Source of the DNA: Bacteroidia bacterium
GTDB taxonomy: Bacteria; Bacteroidota; Bacteroidia; Palsa-965
NCBI GenBank assembly: GCA_025454955.1
Contig: JALONL010000007.1
Coordinates: 115,532-179,531, forward strand
Direction: 5' to 3'
Length of the DNA stretch: 64,000 nucleotides
Below, in pieces: positions 52,139 to 60,127 of this stretch. The notes beneath the pieces are model-generated. The model was not told the DNA's origin and ran no database searches. It saw only the letters and a list, made by a program, of their open reading frames with translations. Each line of letters starts with the position of its first letter. The first letter of the stretch is position 1. The position numbers and the translations under genes are program-made.

Positions 52139-54631
52139 ATGAAAAAATGCGTTGCATTGTGGTTAGCCCCTTTATTAATCCCCTTTTTATTAAATGCGCA
52201 AACACTTACCTGGCAGCCACGCGGCCCGGGAGGTGGCGGAGCCTTGTTTGCGCCGTCAATCAATCCGTTTAACGGCAACGAGTTCAGTGTGGCGTGCGAT
52301 ATGTCGGAATTGTTTCGCAGCACCGATTACGGACAAAGTTTCGCACTCACCGATTTCAGGCAGTTGCAGGGCGGACATGCTTCAAAAATCTGCTACACGT
52401 CTACTCCCGGTGTATTGTATTGCGTAAATTACGATGATGATGTGGCGCGTCCCGTAAAATCAACCGACAACGGAGCCACATGGAATGTATTGCCGGGCAA
52501 TCCGGATGCGTATGAGGACACCTATTCTATTCATGCGGATATTTATGACGACAGCCGCGTAATCATTTCCTATTACAATGCCATTTATTATTCAAACAAT
52601 GGCGGCAATACATTTTCGCTGGTGCACAATGCGCTGAACAGCGGCGCAGGTAATGTGGTGGGCGGTGTGTTGTTTAACGGCGACACTATTTTTATCGGCA
52701 CCAACGACGGGGTGCTGACTACTTACAACGACGGCGTTTCGTGGAGCACGCTTACTTTGGGCGGGCTTCCGGCATCGGAGCGCATTTTTTCGTTTGCGGC
52801 AGCAAGGAGTGGAAATATCATTCGCTTCTATTGCCTTACGGGCGATGTAAATGATATTTATGTGGGGCTGCCGGGGTCTGACTACTGGGGCTTTGTGCGC
52901 GGCGTTTATACCTCCGATCTGGGCAGCGGAGCGTGGACACCACGCATGACGGGCATTGCCACTACCGACTATCCGATGTTTGTGGCTATGGCGCAGAACG
53001 ACATCAGCACGGCATATCTGGCGGGCAGCAATGCGCAGGGTTATCCGCTTGTGCTCAAAACCACCAACGCCGGGCAAAACTGGCAAAGCGTATTTCTTGC
53101 GGCGGGCAACACCAACATATCTACCGGCTGGTGCGGACAGGGCGGCGACCGTGGCTGGGGCTATGCCGAGTGTGCGTTTGGCGTGGCCGTTTCGCCGCTC
53201 GATGCAAACCGGATTGCGCTCAGCGATTTTGGTTTTGTACACGCCAGCAGCGACGGCGGTGCAAACTGGCAGCAAACCTACGTGGCACAAGCCGATGCAC
53301 ATCCTGCCGGCAGCAACACACCGCCGGGCAGCAGCTATCACAGCGTGGGACTCGAAAACACAAGCTGCTGGCAGATATGCTGGAGCGATGCGCAAAACAT
53401 GTTTGCCGCCTACTCCGACATACGCGGCACACGCAGCACCGATGGCGGCGCCACCTGGTCGTTTAACTACAGCGGCTACACGGCAAACACCATGTACCGC
53501 TGCGTAAAAATGGCCAATGGCACACTCATTGCCGCCACTTCGGGTGTGCATGATATGTACCAGAGCACACGCCTCGGCGATGCCCTGCTGGATGCGAACG
53601 ATGCGCAGGGACGGTTGATTTACTCGACCAACAATGGCCAAACCTGGCAGGTGCTGCACACATTCAACCATCCGGTATTCTGGATTACTCTCGATCCGCA
53701 AAATGCTAACCGCGCTTATGCTAGTGTAATTCATTACAACGGCGGCAATGGCGTGGGCGGTGTGTATCAATGCAACAACCTGCAAAATCTGGCGGCATCC
53801 ACCTGGACACTCCTGCCCGATCCGCCGCGCACACAAAAACATCCTGCATCGCTCGAAGTGCTGAACGACGGTACATTGGTGGCCTCCTACTCAGGACGCA
53901 GAAACAGCGCCGGTGCGTTTACAAACAGTTCGGGTGTGTTTACCTACAATCCTTCGTCGAATGCGTGGAGTGATGTATCGGATCCGGGCATGTATTACTG
54001 GACCAAAGACATTATAATTGACCCGAACGATGCCGCACAAAATACGTGGTATGCAGGCGTGTTCAGCGGCTGGGGCGGCCCGCCAAACGGATTGGGCGGC
54101 CTTTACAAAACCACCAACCGCGGACAAAGCTGGACACGCATAAACAATACCGACCGTGTAACCTCCTGCACTTTTGTCCCCGGCAATGCCAATGCCCTGT
54201 ACATGACCAGCGAGCAGGACGGACTCTGGTACTGCGCCAATGTGAATACGACAACGCCCGTTTTTACACCGGTGCTTTCGTATCACTTCCGCCAGCCCGA
54301 GCGGGTGTTCTTCAACCCATACATTCCCGGCGAAATGTGGGTAACCAGTTTTGGAAACGGTATGCAGGTGGCACAGCTCAGCACAGGCCATTCAGCCACT
54401 GCGGAACTCACACATACGCTCGATGTGTTTCCTAATCCGGTAACAGGCGCTGTGCTTACTCTTCTCAATAACGGAACTGCACAAACCGCACAACTCATCG
54501 ATCTGAGCGGACGCATGCTGCTTAACGTTTCGCTGCAACCGGGCCGTAATGAAATCGACATCAGCCAACTGGCCACAGGTGTATATTTCGTGCGTGGGCG
54601 CAATGAAACCATTCGTATTGTGAAGCAATAA
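52139..54631 (+). CDS. T9SS-exported beta-propeller (BNR/sortilin-like) protein
   Basis: 830 residues with signal peptide MKKCVALWLAPLLIPFLLNAQ. The middle has many BNR/Asp-box-like units (FRSTDYGQSF, VKSTDNGATWNVL, YYSNNGGNTF, HASSDGGANWQ, RSTDGGATWSF, YSTNNGQTWQVL, KTTNRGQSWTRI), the pattern of sialidase- and VPS10-type propellers. The C-terminal type A sorting domain reads LDVFPNPVTGAVLTLL, LIDLSGRMLLNV, DISQLATGVYFVRG. Related proteins include xyloglucanase-like GH74 enzymes, but catalytic Asp residues cannot be assigned with confidence. It is divergent from the other T9SS gene, with a terminator at 54650-54684. Confidence 0.88.
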   Translation: MKKCVALWLAPLLIPFLLNAQTLTWQPRGPGGGGALFAPSINPFNGNEFSVACDMSELFRSTDYGQSFALTDFRQLQGGHASKICYTSTPGVLYCVNYDDDVARPVKSTDNGATWNVLPGNPDAYEDTYSIHADIYDDSRVIISYYNAIYYSNNGGNTFSLVHNALNSGAGNVVGGVLFNGDTIFIGTNDGVLTTYNDGVSWSTLTLGGLPASERIFSFAAARSGNIIRFYCLTGDVNDIYVGLPGSDYWGFVRGVYTSDLGSGAWTPRMTGIATTDYPMFVAMAQNDISTAYLAGSNAQGYPLVLKTTNAGQNWQSVFLAAGNTNISTGWCGQGGDRGWGYAECAFGVAVSPLDANRIALSDFGFVHASSDGGANWQQTYVAQADAHPAGSNTPPGSSYHSVGLENTSCWQICWSDAQNMFAAYSDIRGTRSTDGGATWSFNYSGYTANTMYRCVKMANGTLIAATSGVHDMYQSTRLGDALLDANDAQGRLIYSTNNGQTWQVLHTFNHPVFWITLDPQNANRAYASVIHYNGGNGVGGVYQCNNLQNLAASTWTLLPDPPRTQKHPASLEVLNDGTLVASYSGRRNSAGAFTNSSGVFTYNPSSNAWSDVSDPGMYYWTKDIIIDPNDAAQNTWYAGVFSGWGGPPNGLGGLYKTTNRGQSWTRINNTDRVTSCTFVPGNANALYMTSEQDGLWYCANVNTTTPVFTPVLSYHFRQPERVFFNPYIPGEMWVTSFGNGMQVAQLSTGHSATAELTHTLDVFPNPVTGAVLTLLNNGTAQTAQLIDLSGRMLLNVSLQPGRNEIDISQLATGVYFVRGRNETIRIVKQ

Positions 54632-54649
54632 CAATCATCATCTGACAAT

Positions 54650-54684
54650 AAAAAATCCCGGCGCAACTGCACCGGGATTTTTTC
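54650..54684. terminator. Bidirectional intrinsic terminator
   Basis: AAATCCCGG (54653-54661) pairs with CCGGGATTT (54672-54680) with A- and T-tracts on the outer sides, between two convergent genes. Confidence 0.9.
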
Positions 54685-54701
54685 TGGAAGGTATTTCAAT
54701 A

Positions 54702-55202
54702 TTAGTCGCCGTCAAGTTCGGGATCTTCGTCGGTTTCCACTTCTTCGGCACCGGTTGTAGAGCCAGAGCCGGTTTCAGCGGGTTTTCCTTTACCCTTTCC
54801 TTTGCCTTTTGCCTTACCCTTGCCTTTTCCTTTGCCTTTCATTTGCTCGGCTTTCTTCTTCTGCATTTCTACCCACTTGGCATATTGCTCGGGGCTGAGG
54901 GTGGCTTTCATGCCGTTATGGAATTCATCGCGTGCTTTTTTGCGCTCTTCTTTCCACACTTTTTTGTCCTGATCTTTGTACTTCTCGCGCAGTTCCTTCA
55001 TTTTGGTGGCGCGGGCAAGAGCCAGATCGTGAACTTTCTTTTTCTGCTCGGCGTTGAGACCGAGGTCTTTTTCCATTTTGTTGGCGTAATTGGCTGCGCG
55101 TTCTTCAGGTGTTTTCTTAGGTTTGCTTGCATCGGGTTTCTGAGCCGAAGCTGTAACAGCAAAACCCACGATCAAAAGCGCAAGGGCAAGAATACGTTTC
55201 AT
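54702..55202 (-). CDS. Secreted Spy/LTxxQ-like helical protein with Lys-Gly repeats
   Basis: 166 residues. Signal peptide MKRILALALLIVGFAVTASAQ; helical middle (about 30-115) with the pattern of periplasmic Spy/CpxP-like proteins in Bacteroidota (LGLNAEQKKKVHDLALARATKMKELREKY, MKATLSPEQYAKWVEMQKKK). A low-complexity Lys-Gly tract (GKGKGKGKAKGKGKGKGK at about 121-138) and an acidic tail (EEVETDEDPELDGD) follow. The helical part may act as a chaperone or in envelope stress. The adjacent polybasic and polyacidic ends are unusual. It is divergent from the vWA-like gene. Confidence 0.75.
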   Translation of the reverse strand: MKRILALALLIVGFAVTASAQKPDASKPKKTPEERAANYANKMEKDLGLNAEQKKKVHDLALARATKMKELREKYKDQDKKVWKEERKKARDEFHNGMKATLSPEQYAKWVEMQKKKAEQMKGKGKGKGKAKGKGKGKGKPAETGSGSTTGAEEVETDEDPELDGD

Positions 55203-55299
55203 TGGTTTGATTGGTTAAGTTTGGCTTAAAGATAAACAAACTATGTGCCAAAGGAAATTTTTTGCTTCTGAGGCACAATTTTTGCCCGGAGCAACATTC

Positions 55300-56754
55300 A
55301 TGAATTTTCATTTACTCATTTTCTGTGTATTTTTCCTGTTTCCCGCGCTAAGCCGGGCTCAGCAAAATCTTGTACGCAATCCTTCGTTTGAGTTCGATAC
55401 CATTGCCCCGCCCATCGACGAGCTAAACTGGCGCCGTTACAGGTACTGGATGTCTGACCATGCCAGCGAGGCAGCCAATCCCAAAATTGTGCTTACCCAG
55501 CATTGGTATCAACCCACCCAAGGCACCACCGATTATTATAATTCGTATAAATCGAGCCACGTTGGCTTTTCCACCAAAAATGCGCGCACCGGCAAAGGGC
55601 GTATAGGAATAATTGCCGGAGTGTGCCACAATAGCCTTGCCTCGTGGCTCATTTACCAGAACGGTTATTCCGAATATGTGTCCACACGCCTCACGCAACC
55701 GCTCGAAGCGGGCAAAACCTATTGTGTACGCTATTATGTGGCACACGACCGGAAATCGAATTTTGCCGCCGCACGTCTGGGTGCATTGCTCACCCGCGAC
55801 AGTATACTGATGCCTGAATACAGCCGGCAAATCTGGCAGCAACAGCCGCAGGTAATGAACGACAGCAACCGCTACATTACCTCCAACATGGGCTGGGTTA
55901 TGATTTGTGATACGTTTATTGCCCGTGGCGGTGAAGAATTTCTCACGCTGGGCAATTTTGATTTTTACCGGCCCAAACACATCCGCAAAATCAATAAAAA
56001 AATGCGCGGGGGAATACGCTGGAGCCCGATGGACAAGTTTTCGTATTACTACATTGATGATGTGAGTGTAACGGAAGTGCCGGATGAGGCGCCGGTGTGT
56101 GCCGTAGGTCGTGATACGGTGGCGAGGAATAATCTGTTGCTTATTGTTGATCTTGTAAAAGACGAATCGGCGGTGATTTCGTTGCAAACTGCGGTGCATG
56201 AGCTGGCGCAAACCATTAATCACCGCGATATGATTTCGATTGTGGTTCGGAGCGGGAATGCCGGAATGGTGCTTCTTGAAAATTGCCCGGCTGATTCGTT
56301 GGGTTTGCTGAGTGCGGCATTGAGTCAGATCAGGCCCAATGAATCTGTAACGAAAGACTATTCTCCGAAATTGGGTTATGAAGCGTTTCTCAAAAAGTAT
56401 TTGCGCGATGGGAATAACCATGCGGTATTAATTACCAACAGGGGGTTTGTGTATGATAAACGCAATTCGCGGCAAATTGAAGATGCGGCGTATTATCAGG
56501 GAGTAAAATTTTCGGTGATTCAACTTGCGGGAAGTGCCACGGATTCTAAAATGAAAAAACTTTCGCGGGAAACAGATGGGAAAGTGCTTACGGTGGAAGA
56601 AAAAAATCTGGCTGATGAACTGGGGAAGCTGGCTCCGCGTGAGCAGCAGGACACGAAGTATTCGGGAAAGAAAAACTATGTGATTGCGAGTTGGATTTTT
56701 TTGAGTAAGGTGGTGCCGGTGTTGATGGTGGTGATTTATCTGGGGTTGCGTTGA
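55300..56754 (+). CDS. Exported protein with galactose-binding-like and vWA-like domains and C-terminal membrane anchor
   Basis: 484 residues from ATG 55300, which opens a good signal peptide (NFHLLIFCVFFLFPALSRAQ). Residues 22-270 form a beta-rich module starting NLVRNPSFEFD, the usual opening of Bacteroidota carbohydrate-binding-like domains. About 280-450 resembles a von Willebrand A fold (NNLLLIVDLVKDES, MISIVVRSGNAGMVLLE, YLRDGNNHAVLITNRGF, VIQLAGSATDSKMKKLSRET), but the metal-site DxSxS is not kept (DLVKDES). A single transmembrane helix ends the protein (WIFLSKVVPVLMVVIYLGL). Probable envelope protein; role unknown. Confidence 0.75.
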   Translation: MNFHLLIFCVFFLFPALSRAQQNLVRNPSFEFDTIAPPIDELNWRRYRYWMSDHASEAANPKIVLTQHWYQPTQGTTDYYNSYKSSHVGFSTKNARTGKGRIGIIAGVCHNSLASWLIYQNGYSEYVSTRLTQPLEAGKTYCVRYYVAHDRKSNFAAARLGALLTRDSILMPEYSRQIWQQQPQVMNDSNRYITSNMGWVMICDTFIARGGEEFLTLGNFDFYRPKHIRKINKKMRGGIRWSPMDKFSYYYIDDVSVTEVPDEAPVCAVGRDTVARNNLLLIVDLVKDESAVISLQTAVHELAQTINHRDMISIVVRSGNAGMVLLENCPADSLGLLSAALSQIRPNESVTKDYSPKLGYEAFLKKYLRDGNNHAVLITNRGFVYDKRNSRQIEDAAYYQGVKFSVIQLAGSATDSKMKKLSRETDGKVLTVEEKNLADELGKLAPREQQDTKYSGKKNYVIASWIFLSKVVPVLMVVIYLGLR

Positions 56755-56823
56755 TTTTTCTCAGGATTGATTTTTCGGGACTTTTTGAGGCGATTTTTTC
56801 TGATTAACGGGGATGATTTTTTC

Positions 56824-56952
56824 TTTCAGCTTCGCTGAAAATCTTTTTTTACACGGGCATTGTGGCGGCAAGTTGCAAACTTGCCTCATTTTGGTGGAAA
56901 GTTTTTTCGGCTTTGCCGAAGTAAACTTTCCACAGCTTCACAGCTTTGCTGT
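56824..56952. repeat. Cluster of four short-loop perfect hairpins
   Basis: Four inverted repeats lie in 130 bases: TTTCAGC/GCTGAAA with loop TTC (56824-56840); GGCAAGTT/AACTTGCC with loop GCA (56867-56885); TGGAAAGTTT/AAACTTTCCA with an inner TTCGGC/GCCGAA and loop TTT (56895-56932); and ACAGC/GCTGT with loop TTT (56940-56952). Three-base loops recur. The third shares its outer stem with the hairpin at 1091-1127. The whole non-coding interval 56755-57147 contains these hairpins and otherwise only AT-rich sequence leading to the AraC gene; a 93-codon frame on the minus strand crosses the hairpins and is not credible. Confidence 0.75.
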
Positions 56953-57147
56953 TTCGCGGGTTCAGGTTTGCGCTGTTTCTGTTTGTATTTCGGGATTGGG
57001 AATAAGTGCAGCAGGTGTGCAATAGCTTTCGCTTGTTAAGACAGAAATAACACCCGGTTTTCATCACATAAAAACTATAAATACCTGTCTTTTGAGCAGA
57101 CAGATAAAAACCGCCACTATATTTTAGCACTCTATTGCAAACATATC

Positions 57148-57981
57148 ATGGCAAAACAAGAAGCAACGAATCCGTTCATGAATCCTCCATGGACAACCCA
57201 GCAGATCATACAGCCTTCCGAAAAGCTGAAACCGTGGGTACGTTACTTTTATGCGGCAGAATTTTGCCTGCCCGAAGGAGTTGAACTTACCGTATTGTTA
57301 ACCCCAAAAATACACGCAGGCATATCTTTTCATTTTGGCGAATATGCATTGTGCCATCCGAATCCCACACTCACCGGACATTTACTAAAGGCTGTTTATC
57401 CAGTAATCACAGGCCGCTCGGCGGTTATTTTTGCGGCATTGCGCACCGGGAAAATACAAACAGATTTCGGATTTGATATTCGTTCGGTTTGCATGAGTGA
57501 TACAATTGACATGAATTTACTCTGCAGGGATTTTAATTTTTTGCATGAAGAAATACAGGAAAAGGATCTTTCCCGGAAAATTGAGTTAATTGAAAATTAC
57601 CTGCTGAAAAGGCTGAGTCAAACCAAAATCCGGCCAACACTATCTGCAGATATAGTTGATTTCCTTTACACGCAGCATTCATCAGTAAGATTGAAAGACA
57701 TTTGCAGGGAATTTCATTTGTCTGAACGTACTTTAGAAAGGAAGTTTACACAGGATATTGGAATTACCCCCAAACAATTCATTCAGGTTCTCCGATTCAA
57801 CAGGGCAATACGAATGGCATCAGAAAAAAAAGGTTCCTGGGCGCAAATTGCAAACGAGCTTGGTTATTCTGATCAGGCACATTTTATTCACTCCTTCAGA
57901 AATTTTTCGGGTGAAACTCCTATTAGCTATTTGCACAACCCGCATATAATAGACAGGATTATGAATATGGAAGAATTATAA
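57148..57981 (+). CDS. AraC-family transcriptional regulator
   Basis: 277 residues. The N-terminal 160 residues form a beta-rich sensor-like domain (IQPSEKLKPWVRYFYAAEF, GRSAVIFAALRTGKIQTDFGFDIRS), like the DUF6597-type module. The C-terminal AraC DNA-binding domain has two helix-turn-helix motifs: VRLKDICREFHLSERTLERKF and WAQIANELGYSDQAHFIHSFRNFSGETPISYL. It is likely an activator responding to an unknown small molecule. It stands alone; the next gene is the S74/T9SS protein, 166 bases downstream on the same strand, a possible but unproven target. Confidence 0.9.
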   Translation: MAKQEATNPFMNPPWTTQQIIQPSEKLKPWVRYFYAAEFCLPEGVELTVLLTPKIHAGISFHFGEYALCHPNPTLTGHLLKAVYPVITGRSAVIFAALRTGKIQTDFGFDIRSVCMSDTIDMNLLCRDFNFLHEEIQEKDLSRKIELIENYLLKRLSQTKIRPTLSADIVDFLYTQHSSVRLKDICREFHLSERTLERKFTQDIGITPKQFIQVLRFNRAIRMASEKKGSWAQIANELGYSDQAHFIHSFRNFSGETPISYLHNPHIIDRIMNMEEL

Positions 57982-58147
57982 AGATGCGTGGCAAGACCGG
58001 CAAGCAAAACCCGGAGTGTATTTGAAAACGTAAAAAGAGATTTTCAAAAGCACAGCGGTTGGCGGGGCTATTAAATTGGCGGTTTTTTACAATACTTAAA
58101 ATTCTCCGGAGAGTATGTTTGCGCGTACTAAAAAACACAAACTACTC

Positions 58148-60058
58148 ATGAAAACAAACGCACACCTATTCGCCCTCGTTGCGGTATTCTTCTCAACCCC
58201 ATTCTCATTAAATGCACAAACCAGTTTTGGCACGGGTGCGGGCACAGGAACCGGCTGCTCGATGTTTGGGATAAATGCAGGCGCAAGTAATTCAACAACT
58301 TCAATAAATAACACCTACATCGGGCAAAACGCAGGTCAAAATGTCGCATCTGCTTCAAGAAGTACTTTTTTAGGTAGTTCAGCCGGAGTTAATTCCATCA
58401 ATCCGAATAATTGTATTTATATAGGTGCATCTGCTGGCTATGCTGCTGTTAATAATTTCAGTTGCATTTTTATAGGGAATAACTCCGGATCAAATTGTTC
58501 GGCAACTTACGGTATTACAAGTGTGGGGTTTGAAGCCGGAGCTGTTGGCGATTTTAACAATGGTAATGATTGTTCACTTTTTGGTATTCGGGCCGGATAC
58601 ATGAATACCGGACCCGGGAATACCTTTATTGGCAGTAATTGCGGACGAAATAACACCTCCGGAATGTACAATACATTCGTAGGAAATTATTCAGGACGAA
58701 ATAATATAACTGGAATACAAAATACATTTATGGGAAGTAATTCAGGGCAATCCGTTACTACCGGAAGTTTCAACACCTATCTTGGATATTTTTCAGGTTA
58801 TGGGTTAACCACAGGAGATTACAATACTTTTATCGGACATGGATCCGGGAAAAATTCGCAGTTTTCAAGCAACTGCATTTTAATGGGCTACAATGCAGGG
58901 AAAGATATGAATACCGTGGATGACTGTATTTTTATTGGGGAAAATGCGGGAAGCGTTAGTTATCAGACTGCAGAAAATACCTGTATCGGACATGAAGCTG
59001 CAGGTAATGCTGCGTTTATTAATGGCTATAGCTGTTCTTTTTTTGGTGCGAGAAGCGGGTATAAAAATAATGGCCCGGCAAACACATTTATAGGTGCAAA
59101 TTCAGGACAAAATAATGTGAATGGAACAGGAAACACATTTCTTGGTTATTATGCCGGAGCCAGCAATAACAATGGCAGTTATAATACATATATAGGTTAC
59201 CAAAGTGCACATCTTAGAACACATGGCGATAATAATTGTCTGATTGGCTACAACACTACATGTGCAGACAGTTTAACTTATGCAACAGCAATAGGATCGG
59301 GCGCAATCGTAAACCGTTCGTTCAGTATTGTACTTGGAAACAGCTTTACCAATGTAGGTATAGGTACTAGTTCTCCCACAGAAAAACTTATGGTTAACGG
59401 CACTATCACGCCTGTTGTCAATAATGTTAGCAACTTAGGTCGTTCAGGATTGCGATGGAATACTGTATTTGCGACAAACGGCGTAATTAACACTTCCGAT
59501 CAGCGGCAAAAAAGCAATATTAAAGCGTTGAAATATGGTCTGAATGAAGTGATGAAACTCCGCCCTGTTACTTTTACCTGGACCGATCGCCCGGAAGACG
59601 GGGCTAAAATCGGGTTAATTGCACAGGAAGTACAGCCCATACTGAATGAAGTGGTGAAAACCGGCGACGATTCGATGCAAACGCTCGGGGTATTTTACAG
59701 CGATATTATTCCTGTGCTCATTAATGCGATACAGGAACAGCAGCAACAAATTGAAGTGCTTAAACAACAAATTTCATCTGCCCAAACCACTCCGGCTTCC
59801 GGTGCAGAGCTTATGCCCAATGTGCCGAATCCGTTTAATGGCAGCACTTTAATCAAATACTCACTGCCGGAGCATATAAATAATGCGTCGCTGAAAATCT
59901 TTGACATGCAGGGCAAAGAAATCCGTGCATACAGCATTACCGCACAATCGGGCTCAATCGAAATTTCGGCCGAAGGGCTTAACCCGGGTATGTATATTTA
60001 TGCGATTGTCTCAGACGGAAATGTGCTTGCCGAGAAAAAAATGATTGTATCACACTAA
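58148..60058 (+). CDS. Head-repeat surface protein with S74 chaperone domain and T9SS sorting domain
   Basis: 636 residues from ATG 58148; signal peptide MKTNAHLFALVAVFFSTPFSLNAQ. Residues about 30-430 are a left-handed-roll-like repeat region resembling trimeric autotransporter heads. The clearest run has an exact 17-residue period (NTFIGSNCGRNNTSGMY, NTFVGNYSGRNNITGIQ, NTFMGSNSGQSVTTGSF, NTYLGYFSGYGLTTGDY). About 445-545 is a peptidase S74 intramolecular chaperone (NTSDQRQKSNIKALKYGLNE, VTFTWTDR, GLIAQEVQPILNEVV, a coiled-coil-like tail rich in Gln). The last 75 residues are a type A sorting domain (PNVPNPFNGSTLIKYSLP, LKIFDMQGKEIRAY). It probably trimerises and is displayed at the surface. 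Confidence 0.88.
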   Translation: MKTNAHLFALVAVFFSTPFSLNAQTSFGTGAGTGTGCSMFGINAGASNSTTSINNTYIGQNAGQNVASASRSTFLGSSAGVNSINPNNCIYIGASAGYAAVNNFSCIFIGNNSGSNCSATYGITSVGFEAGAVGDFNNGNDCSLFGIRAGYMNTGPGNTFIGSNCGRNNTSGMYNTFVGNYSGRNNITGIQNTFMGSNSGQSVTTGSFNTYLGYFSGYGLTTGDYNTFIGHGSGKNSQFSSNCILMGYNAGKDMNTVDDCIFIGENAGSVSYQTAENTCIGHEAAGNAAFINGYSCSFFGARSGYKNNGPANTFIGANSGQNNVNGTGNTFLGYYAGASNNNGSYNTYIGYQSAHLRTHGDNNCLIGYNTTCADSLTYATAIGSGAIVNRSFSIVLGNSFTNVGIGTSSPTEKLMVNGTITPVVNNVSNLGRSGLRWNTVFATNGVINTSDQRQKSNIKALKYGLNEVMKLRPVTFTWTDRPEDGAKIGLIAQEVQPILNEVVKTGDDSMQTLGVFYSDIIPVLINAIQEQQQQIEVLKQQISSAQTTPASGAELMPNVPNPFNGSTLIKYSLPEHINNASLKIFDMQGKEIRAYSITAQSGSIEISAEGLNPGMYIYAIVSDGNVLAEKKMIVSH

Positions 60059-60079
60059 GCGTATAATTAACCTGAATGA

Positions 60080-60127
60080 AGATTCAGAAACAAGACGAAT
60101 GAGTTTCTTGTTTCTGAATCTTTTTTT
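60080..60127. terminator. Intrinsic terminator, bidirectional position
   Basis: A perfect 16-bp stem (60080-60095 with 60106-60121, beginning AGATTCAGAAAC) and a 10-base loop are followed by T7 on the plus strand. It lies between the convergent surface-protein and mfd genes; on the minus strand it has no T-tract. Confidence 0.88.

Noticed and set aside
52592..53842. 416-codon frame on the minus strand
   Set aside because: It is antisense to the BNR-repeat T9SS protein and lacks any recognisable feature.
56849..57130. 93-codon frame on the minus strand
   Set aside because: It runs through four hairpins and gives no protein-like pattern.
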